Shown: in pieces, positions 1 to 6,943 of the stretch | Layout: every line of letters begins with the position of its first letter | How positions within the stretch are numbered: position 1 is the first letter of the stretch | Source of the DNA: Oscillospiraceae bacterium | Lineage (GTDB): Bacteria; Bacillota; Clostridia; Oscillospirales; Ruminococcaceae | Reading direction: 5' to 3' | Length of the DNA: 7,150 bases | NCBI GenBank assembly: GCA_900752625.1 | Contig: CAADWC010000103.1 | Span: 1-7,150 of the forward strand | Notes under the pieces: model-generated | What the model was told of the DNA's origin: nothing | Seen by the model: only the letters and a program-made list of their open reading frames with translations | Database searches by the model: none | Made by a program: the position numbers and the translations under genes

Positions 1-45
1 ATAATGACGAAAAATTAAATTATATGGATTTTTTATCAAAAACTA

Positions 46-74
46 TTGCAATTTATGGATATATATGTTACAAT
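46..74 (+). promoter_or_regulatory. Probable sigma-A promoter with extended -10
   Basis: The -35 element is TTGCAA (46-51), matching 4 of 6 consensus bases. The -10 element is TACAAT (69-74), matching 5 of 6. The spacer is exactly 17 bp, and a TG dinucleotide at 66-67 adds an extended -10. Transcription would start near 80-82, leaving a leader of about 120 nt before the start codon at 201. It is the only well-spaced promoter I see upstream of the large gene. This is a consensus match only; no start site is demonstrated. Confidence 0.6.
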
Positions 75-130
75 AAATTACGACCATTTTCGACATCAAT
101 ATGAAATGATTGAAAAATATTGCTGTTATG

Positions 131-163
131 CCGAAAAGTAGCGGCTTTGCGGACGGAAGCCGT
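131..163 (+). promoter_or_regulatory. Leader region with alternative hairpins
   Basis: The untranslated leader of the large gene has two competing folds. Fold 1 pairs 131-133 with 150-152 and 135-138 with 145-148, with one A-G mismatch and a 6-nt loop. A second small hairpin, ACGG (153-156) with CCGT (160-163), abuts it and could stack on it. Fold 2 pairs CGGCTT (142-147) with AAGCCG (157-162), flanked by wobble pairs at each end. The folds share 142-152 and 157-162, so they exclude each other. Neither covers the ribosome binding site and neither is followed by a U-run. I do not recognise a known riboswitch class, and the bases do not fit the cyclic-di-GMP-I aptamer as I know it. A regulatory role is inference. 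Confidence 0.35.
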
Positions 164-181
164 AAGGGTGAAATTTATTGT

Positions 182-188
182 AAAGGAG
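182..188 (+). promoter_or_regulatory. Ribosome binding site deciding the 201 start
   Basis: AAAGGAG at 182-188 is the best Shine-Dalgarno match upstream of the large gene. The gap to the ATG at 201 is 12 nt, longer than the usual 5-9 nt, but no ATG, GTG or TTG lies between. The reading frame stays open upstream to a TTG at 120 and a GTG at 168. Starting there would add residues in front of a well-formed signal peptide and would leave AAAGGAG inside the coding sequence, so 201 is preferred. Confidence 0.7.
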
Positions 189-200
189 TTTCAGAAGAAG

Positions 201-3200
201 ATGAAGAGATTTACGGCGGCGTTCCTGGCGCTGATACTGACCTTCGGAAGCCTGTGTCTGCCGCAGGACCTGTTTGAAGGGCTGTTTATAAGCGCAGGAG
301 CGTATGAAGTGTACGGCGATTATCAGTATACTGTGCTTAGCGACGGAACGGTGGAGATCAACAAATATAACGGTTCGGCAAGTATCCTAGATATTCCCGG
401 AAGTATTGAGGGGAGGAGGGTTACGAGTGTTGGAAATTGGGCATTTCAGAATTGCACAAGCTTAACCAAAATAACAATCCCGGACAGCGTAACAAGTATA
501 GGAGATTGGGCATTTTCTAATTGCACAAGCTTAACCGAAATAACGATTCCAAATAGTATAACAAACATAGGAAATGATGCATTTTATAATTGCACAAGCT
601 TAACCGAAATAACGATCCCGGACAGCGTAACAAGCATAGGAGATGGTGCATTTTCTAGGTGCACAAGCTTAACCGAAATAACGATTCCGGATAGCATAAC
701 AAGCATAGGATATGGTGCATTTTGCTATTGCACAAGCCTAACTGAAATAACAATTCCAGATATCGTAACAAGCATAGGATATGGTGCATTTTCTGATTGC
801 ACAAGCTTAACGGAAATAATAATTCCAAATAGCGTAACAATCGTAGGATATGGTGCATTTTCTAATTGCACAAGCTTAACCGAAATAACGATTCCGGACA
901 GTGTAACAAGCATAGGAGATTATGCATTTTCTTCTTGTACAAGCTTAACCGAAATAACGATTCCGGACAGCGTAACAAGCATAGGAAATGGTGCATTTTC
1001 TTCTTGTACAAGCTTAACCAAAATAACGATTCCGGACAGCGTGACAAGCATAGGAGATTATGCATTTTATAGTTGCACAAGCTTAACTGAAATAACAATA
1101 CCGGACAGCGTAACGAATATAGGAGATTACGCATTTAATAATTGGCCCAACCTCACAATCATCTGCGAAAAAGGCAGCTGTGCCCATGCCTATGCAAAGG
1201 ACAATAATATTTCCTACCGTCTTACAAATCCGGACGAACCGGACGATCTGACGATAACCCTTGACAAAACCTCCTATCTCTACACCGGCAGAGAGATAAA
1301 GCCGGGAGTAACGGTAATGAACGGAGATACCAAGCTTAAGGAAAATACCGATTATACCCTTTCCTACAGGGACAATATCAATATAGGAACGGGCAGCGTG
1401 ACCGTGAAATTCAAGGGCGATTATAAATCGAAGAAAACCCTTAAGTTTAAGATAACGGATGTTGAGGCGCCGGAGAAGCCTGAAAAGAAAAAGTCGATAT
1501 ACTTCAGCGTTATTGATGAAAACGGAAATTCGGTTTCAAACTTTACTTATACCTATAATTCCGAAAAAAAGACAGCTTCTATGAAAATATTGATTGATGA
1601 CGCAAAAAGCTCCGACACTTTGTCGATATCAAAATCCGGCTATATTACCAGAAATATAAACATGGAAAATTACCTTGACGGCGATATAACGACGTGTACG
1701 ATAAAGCTATATAAGAATACTAAAAATTCTCATTCGCTGGCAAGCGCTTATTTTAAATCGGATGAAATAAATGCGGACATTCTTTCCGAAAATCAGATAA
1801 TTGCGTTTAATGATAAAGACAATTCATTCCTGGATACTAATTTTACTCTGACCTGCGAGGTGCTCGGCGAGGAAGAGACAGTGGATAAATTTGAGCTTTG
1901 CTATTTTACCGGCGCAGGCGAAAAAATTATTGCCGAAAGCCAAAGCGGAGTCTTTAATTTAAAAATGCACGATTTAAAAATATCGAATAATTATTATGTA
2001 AAAGTAAGCTCTGCGGCTGACGGTAAAGTATGCAAATCCTGGTTTAATTTAAGCGTAGTAAAGGTTACTGAGAAAACTCCGGGGAAAGTAACAATATCCG
2101 ATGGCAAGATTAAAATCACAGTACCTGAAGACGTTCCTCTTATCGGCGGAAGCGAGATATCGCTTGACGGCGTTAACGCTAAGATAGTAGCGGAATATGA
2201 GCAGGGAGGAAAATTCAAGGTTGGAATAAGCAATAACCTGCTTGAGGAAGACAAACCTGATTTCAATAAGCTGAAAAGCTTGGTAAATGAATTTACAGTA
2301 GGAGATAATCCTAAGTACAACGCTAAGATAAATAATGATTATTTTGATTTAAGCCCCGAAAGCAAAAAGTTTCTGATATTTGACGACGTAAAGTTTATCA
2401 TCGGTGGTTATGGTGAGGGAACGATAAATTCAAACGGAATTGCTAATGTAAATATCAACTATTTTATGGTGTTTAAAGGCGAAGGAGAGGTAGAGCGGGA
2501 TATTGTTGCGTTCAGCGTTCCTCTGCATATGGAGCTTGGTTATGGATTTTCCGTAACGTCTAATAATAAGATCGGTTATGATTTTGAAAACAACACTTTG
2601 TCGCCGGATGCAAATATCGGGATCGACGCCGAGGTAGAGCTCGCGCCGGCGATCGGAGTAGGCTGTAAATATGCTTATATAGGTTTATACGGAAATGTAA
2701 AGCTTTATACCGACATAATCCTGAAAAACAAATGGGCTTCGGAGCTGGGAATTCAAAGAGCTGGTTTAGAGGGCGAGGTTGGAGTCAAAGGAGAACTGGG
2801 ACCGTTTGAATACAGCTTTACGTTTATAAACGAAGACTGGGAATTTTATAATCGGTTTAATGCTAATACGCTCGGCTCTGCAAATGCCTTAAAATCAATT
2901 CAGCCCTCAAACGATTTGTCGTCTGTATTCAATATAGAAAACTATACTCTGAACAAAGATAAATCAACATCGGTTTACAGCGGAAACGAGATAGAGGCAA
3001 ATTCGCTCACAGAAATAATAAACGACTGCCGCACCAACGCTCAGCCTCAGATAATTTCCTGCGGCGGAACAACGCTTATGGTATACCTTGATAAGGACAA
3101 CAGCAGAACGGATATAAATTCAAACGTGCTTATGTATTCGCTTTACAATGAAAGCGTAGATAAATGGTCCCAGCCGAAAAAAGTGGATAATAACGATCTG

Positions 3201-6200
3201 CTTGATAACAGAGCCTCCCTGTACACCGACGGCAGTGATATTTACCTGATTTATGAGGAAGCGGGACAGCTGCTTGCAGACGGCGCTTCAATCAGTGATT
3301 TTGCGGCTTCTCTGGAAATAGTATCCGCAAGGTTCAATATGCAGACAGGCGAATTTGAAGATTTTGAGAAGCTTACATCTAATGAAGTTATGGACTCGAA
3401 ACCGGTTATTGCCAACGCAGAAGGAACTCTTACGGCGGCATGGGTCTCAAACTCAGCTTCCGATTATTTCGGACTTAACAGCGAAAACAAAATAATGTAC
3501 AGCGTTTATTCAGAAAACGGCTGGAGCGAGGCTGACGTACTTGAAGAAAATCTCAGCTGTGTAACAGATATCGCTGTCGGCAGTCTTGACGGAAAGACGG
3601 TCGTGTCCTATATTCTGGACGATGACAACGATCTGATAACTGAGGACGACAAAAAGCTGTATATTCACACCCTCGGTTCAAACGCCGTTTCAGCGGGAAA
3701 GGGCAGTCTTGACAACCTTCAGTTTGCAGTTCTTCCGCAGGAGAAATCGGAAGTCCTGACCTGGTATGAGGACGGATTTGTTAAGTATACTGCAAATACT
3801 GCCGGAACCGGTGACTATGCCATGGACGGGGCAGATTACAGCATAGCTTCGGATTATACAATTACAGACGGAAAGATATATTATGTATCCCGTAATGACT
3901 GTTCGACCAATCTTATGCTTGTAACCTATGAAAACGGCTGGAGCGAGCCGGTAGTAATTGAAAAGACAGCGTCAGGAAGCTATTTTGAACAGCTTACTGC
4001 GGCTGGCGATACCGTAGTAATGGTCAGAAATAAAGTTGCTGTAAACAGCGACGGAATTTCGGAAAAGGCGGATATTGTAAGTTACCGTTATTCGGATATA
4101 ACCGATCTTAAAGTAAATAACGCTGTGTATGATTACGATTATGCGGTTCCCGATTATCAGATGCCGCTGTATATCAATGTTTCAAACAACGGAACCAGAA
4201 CCGTAAACGGAGTAAGCGTAAATGTATACAAGGGTGAAGAGAATGTTTACAGCAAGGATATCGCATACGTTATCCGGGCAGGAGCAGAAGAGGATATTCT
4301 GATTTTGCTTGACACTGATGAAATTTTCTATACGGGAGATTACAGGATATGCGTACAGCCTTTGAATTTGCAAGACTCTGATCCAGACGATAACGAAACT
4401 GTGTTTTTCTGCGGACTTTCCGATCTCGAGGTGGAAGTGAGCGAGTTTGTGGCAGGAAACGGAGGAACTGTGACAGTAAGCGTGAAAAACAATTCCTACG
4501 TTCCGGTAAGCGGCTCAGAACTTTCTGTTGAGGACGAATACGGAAACGTTTTGAAAACGATAGACGTACCGGAAGTGACAGGCGGGGGAATCGAGGTTTT
4601 CAATATACCTGTTAAGGAACTTCTGAACGATAACGAATCGGAAAAGTTTATTCATTTTAATTTAAGTACCGATTCTGACGAATACGATGTGCTTAATAAT
4701 TCGGCTATAAAAAACATAGTAAGATATGCCGTTTCAATTGAAACCTGTGAAACGGAGCTGGATCGGACTGAATTTACGTATGACGGAAATGCTGAAACTC
4801 CTGAAGTTACCGTAAGAGACGGCGAAAAGCTTCTCTCTGAAAATACTGATTATACGGTTGAATATTCTGATAACGTAAATGCCGGAACTGCAACGGCAAC
4901 GATAACCGGCATAGGAAAATATTCAGGAAGCGTAGTTAAAAGTTTTGAAATAAAGCCTAAAAAAGTGGGAAACCTTTCTGTTTCGGTAGCGGACGAGGGT
5001 CTTGTTTATACCGGAAAGGCTGTCGTTCCTGAAGTTTCGGTTATGGACGGCGAAAAAACGCTTATCTCAGGGCGCGATTATTATCTTGTTTACAATAAGA
5101 ATATTGACGCCGGAACGGCGGAAGTAACTGTTGTAGGAATAGGCAATTATACCGAAGCGATTACAGAAAAATTTTCTATAGGCAGAAGAAACATTTCAAA
5201 CGGACTGACCTACTCGTATACTTCGAATTACATATATACCGGAAACGCTCATCTGCCTGAGATCACTGTGAAATATGGAAATATAGCCCTTGAAAAAGGT
5301 GTCGATTACTCTGTTTCCTATAGCAATAATGTAAACGCCGGAAAGGCAAATATTATTATAACCGGACTCGGCAATTATATGGGAACAATAACCAAAACAT
5401 TTGTTATCTCACCCAGAAGTATCGAATCTCTGAGCATAAGCAATATTGAGGAAGCGTATATTTACACAGGATCTGCGATAACTCCTGCAGCGGTGCTGAA
5501 ATACGGAACAAAGCAGCTTGTGCAAAACGTTGATTATACGGCTTCGTACAGTTCGAACTTTGCCATAGGCACAGCGTCCGTAAAAATAACCGGAAAGGGC
5601 AATTATACCGGAACTTTGACAAAAAGCTTTGATATTGTTCCGAAAACTCCTTCGTTTAAGGAGGAATACACTTCCGTTACCGACGCTGTAAGAATAAACT
5701 GGGAAAAGATAGATAACGCAACGGGATACCGTATTTACAGATATAATGAGAAAAATAAGTCGTGGGATAATATAACAACGATCAAGGACAATACCGTCCT
5801 TACATACCGCGACGAGGGGCTGAAGTCAGGTACAGTATACAGATATAAGGTAAAAGCTTACAAAAAAGTTGGAGATGTAAACTATTGGGGTTTTGCCTCG
5901 GACGAAAAGTATACGGCTACAGCGCCGGATAAAGTAACGGTTACAAAGGCAAACCGTTCAACAACTTCTGTGCGCATCTTCTGGGAAGAGGTAAGCTGTA
6001 CAGGCTATAAGGTTCAGCAGTACAACTCTTCATCGGGAGAATGGGAAACACTGGAGCTTGTGCCTTATGGAACGGCGGAGCTTAAGATTTCCGGACTGAA
6101 AAAGAGTACACAGTATAAATACCGCGTTCAGGCATATACCAAAGTACCCGGAAGCGATAATAAGAGGGGCGAATGGTCTGATGTGTTTACAGTCAGTACA

Positions 6201-6209
6201 ACATCTTAA
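201..6209 (+). CDS. Giant secreted BspA-type LRR protein with Ig-like, CARDB-like and FN3 domains
   Basis: This 2002-residue protein is predicted to be exported and to bind ligands or surfaces; no catalytic motif is visible. Modules, numbered from the ATG at 201: signal peptide 1-34 (MKR, a hydrophobic core at 4-21, likely cleavage after SAGA); N-terminal cap and BspA/LRR_5 repeats 63-323; Ig-like YTG repeat 352-420; carboxypeptidase-regulatory-like segment about 431-504 (ISKSGYITRNI); unassigned beta-rich region 505-935, including a glycine-rich part at 731-884; propeller-like region about 937-1300 with WS motifs at W989, W1108 and W1247; two CARDB-like domains about 1317-1403 and 1407-1510; four YTG repeats 1511-1815; FN3 domains 1817-1909 and 1910-2002. 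LRR proteins of this type are often adhesins. The protein ends right after the last FN3 domain, with no LPXTG, SLH, dockerin or membrane anchor, so it may be freely secreted or held non-covalently. The gene has its own promoter and terminator and looks monocistronic. Family and export are fairly sure; the ligand is unknown. Confidence 0.93.
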   Translation: MKRFTAAFLALILTFGSLCLPQDLFEGLFISAGAYEVYGDYQYTVLSDGTVEINKYNGSASILDIPGSIEGRRVTSVGNWAFQNCTSLTKITIPDSVTSIGDWAFSNCTSLTEITIPNSITNIGNDAFYNCTSLTEITIPDSVTSIGDGAFSRCTSLTEITIPDSITSIGYGAFCYCTSLTEITIPDIVTSIGYGAFSDCTSLTEIIIPNSVTIVGYGAFSNCTSLTEITIPDSVTSIGDYAFSSCTSLTEITIPDSVTSIGNGAFSSCTSLTKITIPDSVTSIGDYAFYSCTSLTEITIPDSVTNIGDYAFNNWPNLTIICEKGSCAHAYAKDNNISYRLTNPDEPDDLTITLDKTSYLYTGREIKPGVTVMNGDTKLKENTDYTLSYRDNINIGTGSVTVKFKGDYKSKKTLKFKITDVEAPEKPEKKKSIYFSVIDENGNSVSNFTYTYNSEKKTASMKILIDDAKSSDTLSISKSGYITRNINMENYLDGDITTCTIKLYKNTKNSHSLASAYFKSDEINADILSENQIIAFNDKDNSFLDTNFTLTCEVLGEEETVDKFELCYFTGAGEKIIAESQSGVFNLKMHDLKISNNYYVKVSSAADGKVCKSWFNLSVVKVTEKTPGKVTISDGKIKITVPEDVPLIGGSEISLDGVNAKIVAEYEQGGKFKVGISNNLLEEDKPDFNKLKSLVNEFTVGDNPKYNAKINNDYFDLSPESKKFLIFDDVKFIIGGYGEGTINSNGIANVNINYFMVFKGEGEVERDIVAFSVPLHMELGYGFSVTSNNKIGYDFENNTLSPDANIGIDAEVELAPAIGVGCKYAYIGLYGNVKLYTDIILKNKWASELGIQRAGLEGEVGVKGELGPFEYSFTFINEDWEFYNRFNANTLGSANALKSIQPSNDLSSVFNIENYTLNKDKSTSVYSGNEIEANSLTEIINDCRTNAQPQIISCGGTTLMVYLDKDNSRTDINSNVLMYSLYNESVDKWSQPKKVDNNDLLDNRASLYTDGSDIYLIYEEAGQLLADGASISDFAASLEIVSARFNMQTGEFEDFEKLTSNEVMDSKPVIANAEGTLTAAWVSNSASDYFGLNSENKIMYSVYSENGWSEADVLEENLSCVTDIAVGSLDGKTVVSYILDDDNDLITEDDKKLYIHTLGSNAVSAGKGSLDNLQFAVLPQEKSEVLTWYEDGFVKYTANTAGTGDYAMDGADYSIASDYTITDGKIYYVSRNDCSTNLMLVTYENGWSEPVVIEKTASGSYFEQLTAAGDTVVMVRNKVAVNSDGISEKADIVSYRYSDITDLKVNNAVYDYDYAVPDYQMPLYINVSNNGTRTVNGVSVNVYKGEENVYSKDIAYVIRAGAEEDILILLDTDEIFYTGDYRICVQPLNLQDSDPDDNETVFFCGLSDLEVEVSEFVAGNGGTVTVSVKNNSYVPVSGSELSVEDEYGNVLKTIDVPEVTGGGIEVFNIPVKELLNDNESEKFIHFNLSTDSDEYDVLNNSAIKNIVRYAVSIETCETELDRTEFTYDGNAETPEVTVRDGEKLLSENTDYTVEYSDNVNAGTATATITGIGKYSGSVVKSFEIKPKKVGNLSVSVADEGLVYTGKAVVPEVSVMDGEKTLISGRDYYLVYNKNIDAGTAEVTVVGIGNYTEAITEKFSIGRRNISNGLTYSYTSNYIYTGNAHLPEITVKYGNIALEKGVDYSVSYSNNVNAGKANIIITGLGNYMGTITKTFVISPRSIESLSISNIEEAYIYTGSAITPAAVLKYGTKQLVQNVDYTASYSSNFAIGTASVKITGKGNYTGTLTKSFDIVPKTPSFKEEYTSVTDAVRINWEKIDNATGYRIYRYNEKNKSWDNITTIKDNTVLTYRDEGLKSGTVYRYKVKAYKKVGDVNYWGFASDEKYTATAPDKVTVTKANRSTTSVRIFWEEVSCTGYKVQQYNSSSGEWETLELVPYGTAELKISGLKKSTQYKYRVQAYTKVPGSDNKRGEWSDVFTVSTTS
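453..1142 (+). repeat. Ten tandem 69-bp LRR-coding units
   Basis: Ten units of exactly 69 bp start at 453, 522, 591, 660, 729, 798, 867, 936, 1005 and 1074, with no insertion or deletion between them. Each encodes 23 residues: CTSLTEITIPDSVTSIG, two variable residues, AF, then two more variable residues. The DNA is also very similar from unit to unit (for example TGCACAAGCTTAACC at unit starts), which suggests recent duplication or gene conversion. A partial unit lies just before (VTSVGNWAFQN), and a diverged cap follows (NWPNLTIICEKGSC). Because 69 is a multiple of three, other frames also stay open here; these are not genes. Confidence 0.95.
4731..5648 (+). repeat. Four tandem Ig-like 'YTG' domain-coding repeats
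   Basis: Four consecutive modules lie at 4731-4964 (78 codons), 4965-5192, 5193-5420 and 5421-5648 (76 codons each). Shared landmarks are Y-T/D-G near the start, a P about five residues later, an L...DY...Y pattern, N..(A/I)G.A in the middle, ITG.GNY(T/S)G, and a closing K.F.I. These repeats are common in secreted proteins of Clostridia and are usually read as beta-sandwich spacers or stalk modules. A fifth, isolated copy is encoded at about 1254-1458. The copies diverge more than the LRR units, so they look older. Confidence 0.85.
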
Positions 6210-6238
6210 GCCGAAAAAAATGTTGTGAATTAAAATTG

Positions 6239-6282
6239 ATATGCGCTTTCAAAAGTCAGACACTTTTGTAGGCGCATATTTT
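6239..6282 (+). terminator. Intrinsic terminator of the large gene
   Basis: ATATGCGC (6239-6246) pairs with GCGCATAT (6272-6279), and CAAAAGT (6250-6256) pairs with ACTTTTG (6262-6268). This gives 15 base pairs with a 3x3 internal loop and a CAGAC end loop. A short T-run (6279-6282) follows, and A-rich DNA precedes the stem, so it may also work in reverse. It starts 30 bp after the stop codon of the large gene. Confidence 0.75.
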
Positions 6283-6423
6283 ATGGTCAAAAATGATATT
6301 GCGGTGATTCACTATGATGATATTCCGCTTAATGGAACGATGAGTGATTTGACAGCTCGCTTTTTTGTTTATAAAGTTAATGACGATGAATTTACATTGG
6401 CATTTATTGATTTACATGTAATG
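6283..6423 (+). pseudogene. Possible C-terminal remnant of a small protein
   Basis: This frame reads like coding sequence for 47 residues starting MVKNDIAVIHYDDIPLNG, with SDLT (20-23 of the stretch) and DLHVM at its end. The frame stays open to 6534, but after 6423 the composition changes (QRWLLLHCFQIY) and it runs through a minus-strand terminator, so the extension is probably not genuine. There is no Shine-Dalgarno site, and the stretch begins directly at the terminator hairpin. The SDLT...DLHV pattern reminds me of the C-terminus of a small uncharacterised bacterial domain family (possibly DUF7668-like), but that is from memory and unverified. A chance open frame is the main alternative. 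Confidence 0.25.
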
Positions 6424-6483
6424 CAGCGTTGGTTACTTTTGCATTGTTTTCAGATATATCATACTCTCCTTATTTTTCAACAT

Positions 6484-6521
6484 AAAAAAGTTACAGATTC
6501 CGAAAAACTGAAATCTGCAAC
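6484..6521 (-). terminator. Minus-strand intrinsic terminator
   Basis: On the minus strand the arms GTTGCAGATT and AATCTGTAAC form a stem of nine pairs with one mismatch and a loop of about 12 nt, followed at once by six T (6484-6489 read in reverse) and then ATG. On the + strand the stem has no U-run, so the direction is clear. The transcript it ends is not obvious: the partial minus-strand gene at 6944-7150 has its own terminator-like repeat at 6891-6941. It could be a second terminator for that gene, or the end of a non-coding or decayed unit. Confidence 0.6.
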
Positions 6522-6534
6522 CTATATGAGCTAA

Positions 6535-6890
6535 ATTGTCATTGCGGGCTATTCGGGTATGTCCTCAGGCCGGACGCTTCAGCGTGTACATAAAAATCTG
6601 CTGCCACAAAGTGACAACGGATTTTGCGCCTTCTGCGCCGGAACTATCTAAGCCATATAAAAAAGATATTTTCGGCATTTGGGCGGTGGGAGTTGAACCT
6701 TCGTGTTGAACAAGACATCTGAAAACGATGAGGTATTGTTCAGGAAATAAGCGCTTTTGACGGAAGATACAAATTAGACACAAGGGTTTGAATCTCCCCG
6801 TTTTATTTTTTCAGTTGCCATTTTGAGCATTTTCGGTTTTGGTGTCCAATTTGAAGCCCCAAAAACCTCATAAATACTCACTTTACAGCA
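6535..6890. other. Non-coding stretch with small hairpins, no convincing gene
   Basis: No frame here has a good ribosome binding site or a recognisable product. A 72-codon minus-strand frame (6565-6783) opens with TTG and has no family I can name; phrases such as GSTPTA in it and RGDSNP just upstream (minus strand, near 6790-6810) resemble spurious translations of recurrent intergenic DNA in bacterial genomes. Small inverted repeats sit at 6574-6585 (ACGC/GCGT), 6602-6616 (TGCCAC/GTGACA, one wobble) and 6626-6638 (GCGC/GCGC). GTTGAAC occurs twice (6692-6698 and 6705-6711). The part around 6540-6650 is richer in GC than its flanks. It may be a decayed gene, an interspersed repeat or a structured RNA on the minus strand; the sequence alone does not decide. 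Confidence 0.4.
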
Positions 6891-6941
6891 AAAACACCAT
6901 TGATGTCCAAACCTAGGGGATTCAGATTCCAATGGTGTTTT
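6891..6941 (-). terminator. 12-bp perfect inverted repeat, probable terminator
   Basis: AAAACACCATTG (6891-6902) and CAATGGTGTTTT (6930-6941) are perfect inverted copies separated by 27 nt. The loop holds a CCTAGG palindrome (6912-6917) and a possible inner TCC/GGA pairing. Being A-flanked on one side and T-flanked on the other, the stem could end transcription on either strand. It lies 3 bp past the stop codon of the minus-strand partial gene, which makes it the natural terminator of that gene. The long loop is a little unusual. Confidence 0.6.
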
Positions 6942-6943
6942 CA

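Noticed and set aside
131..163. Cyclic-di-GMP-I riboswitch
   Set aside because: GC-rich hairpins before an exoprotein gene suggested it, but the conserved GCAAAC and GCAAAGC elements are absent on the + strand.
120..200. N-terminal extension of the large protein from TTG at 120 or GTG at 168
   Set aside because: It would put a hydrophilic stretch before a well-formed signal peptide and place the Shine-Dalgarno site inside the coding region. ATG at 201 fits better.
655..1134. Open frames on the minus strand and in another + frame across the LRR array (655-858, 725-913, 862-1134, 866-1072)
   Set aside because: They are shadows of the 69-bp repeat: a period divisible by three keeps all frames open if one unit is open.
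453..1142. CRISPR array
   Set aside because: The repeats are contiguous coding units with no unique spacers and stay in frame with the LRR protein.
1994..5622. Minus-strand open frames at 1994-2320, 4182-4373 and 5404-5622
   Set aside because: They lie inside the large gene, have no ribosome binding sites and encode nothing recognisable.
6198..6226. Hairpin ACAACAT/ATGTTGT overlapping the stop codon of the large gene as a terminator
   Set aside because: Only seven AT-rich pairs, a 15-nt loop and no T-run after it; the hairpin at 6239-6282 is far stronger.
6684..6711. tRNA gene on the minus strand
   Set aside because: The T-loop-like GGTTCAACTCC has a T-stem with two mismatched pairs, and no matching acceptor, D or anticodon arms were found.
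6565..6783. 72-codon minus-strand frame as a real gene
   Set aside because: TTG start, no properly spaced ribosome binding site, no recognisable family, and phrases typical of translated intergenic DNA.
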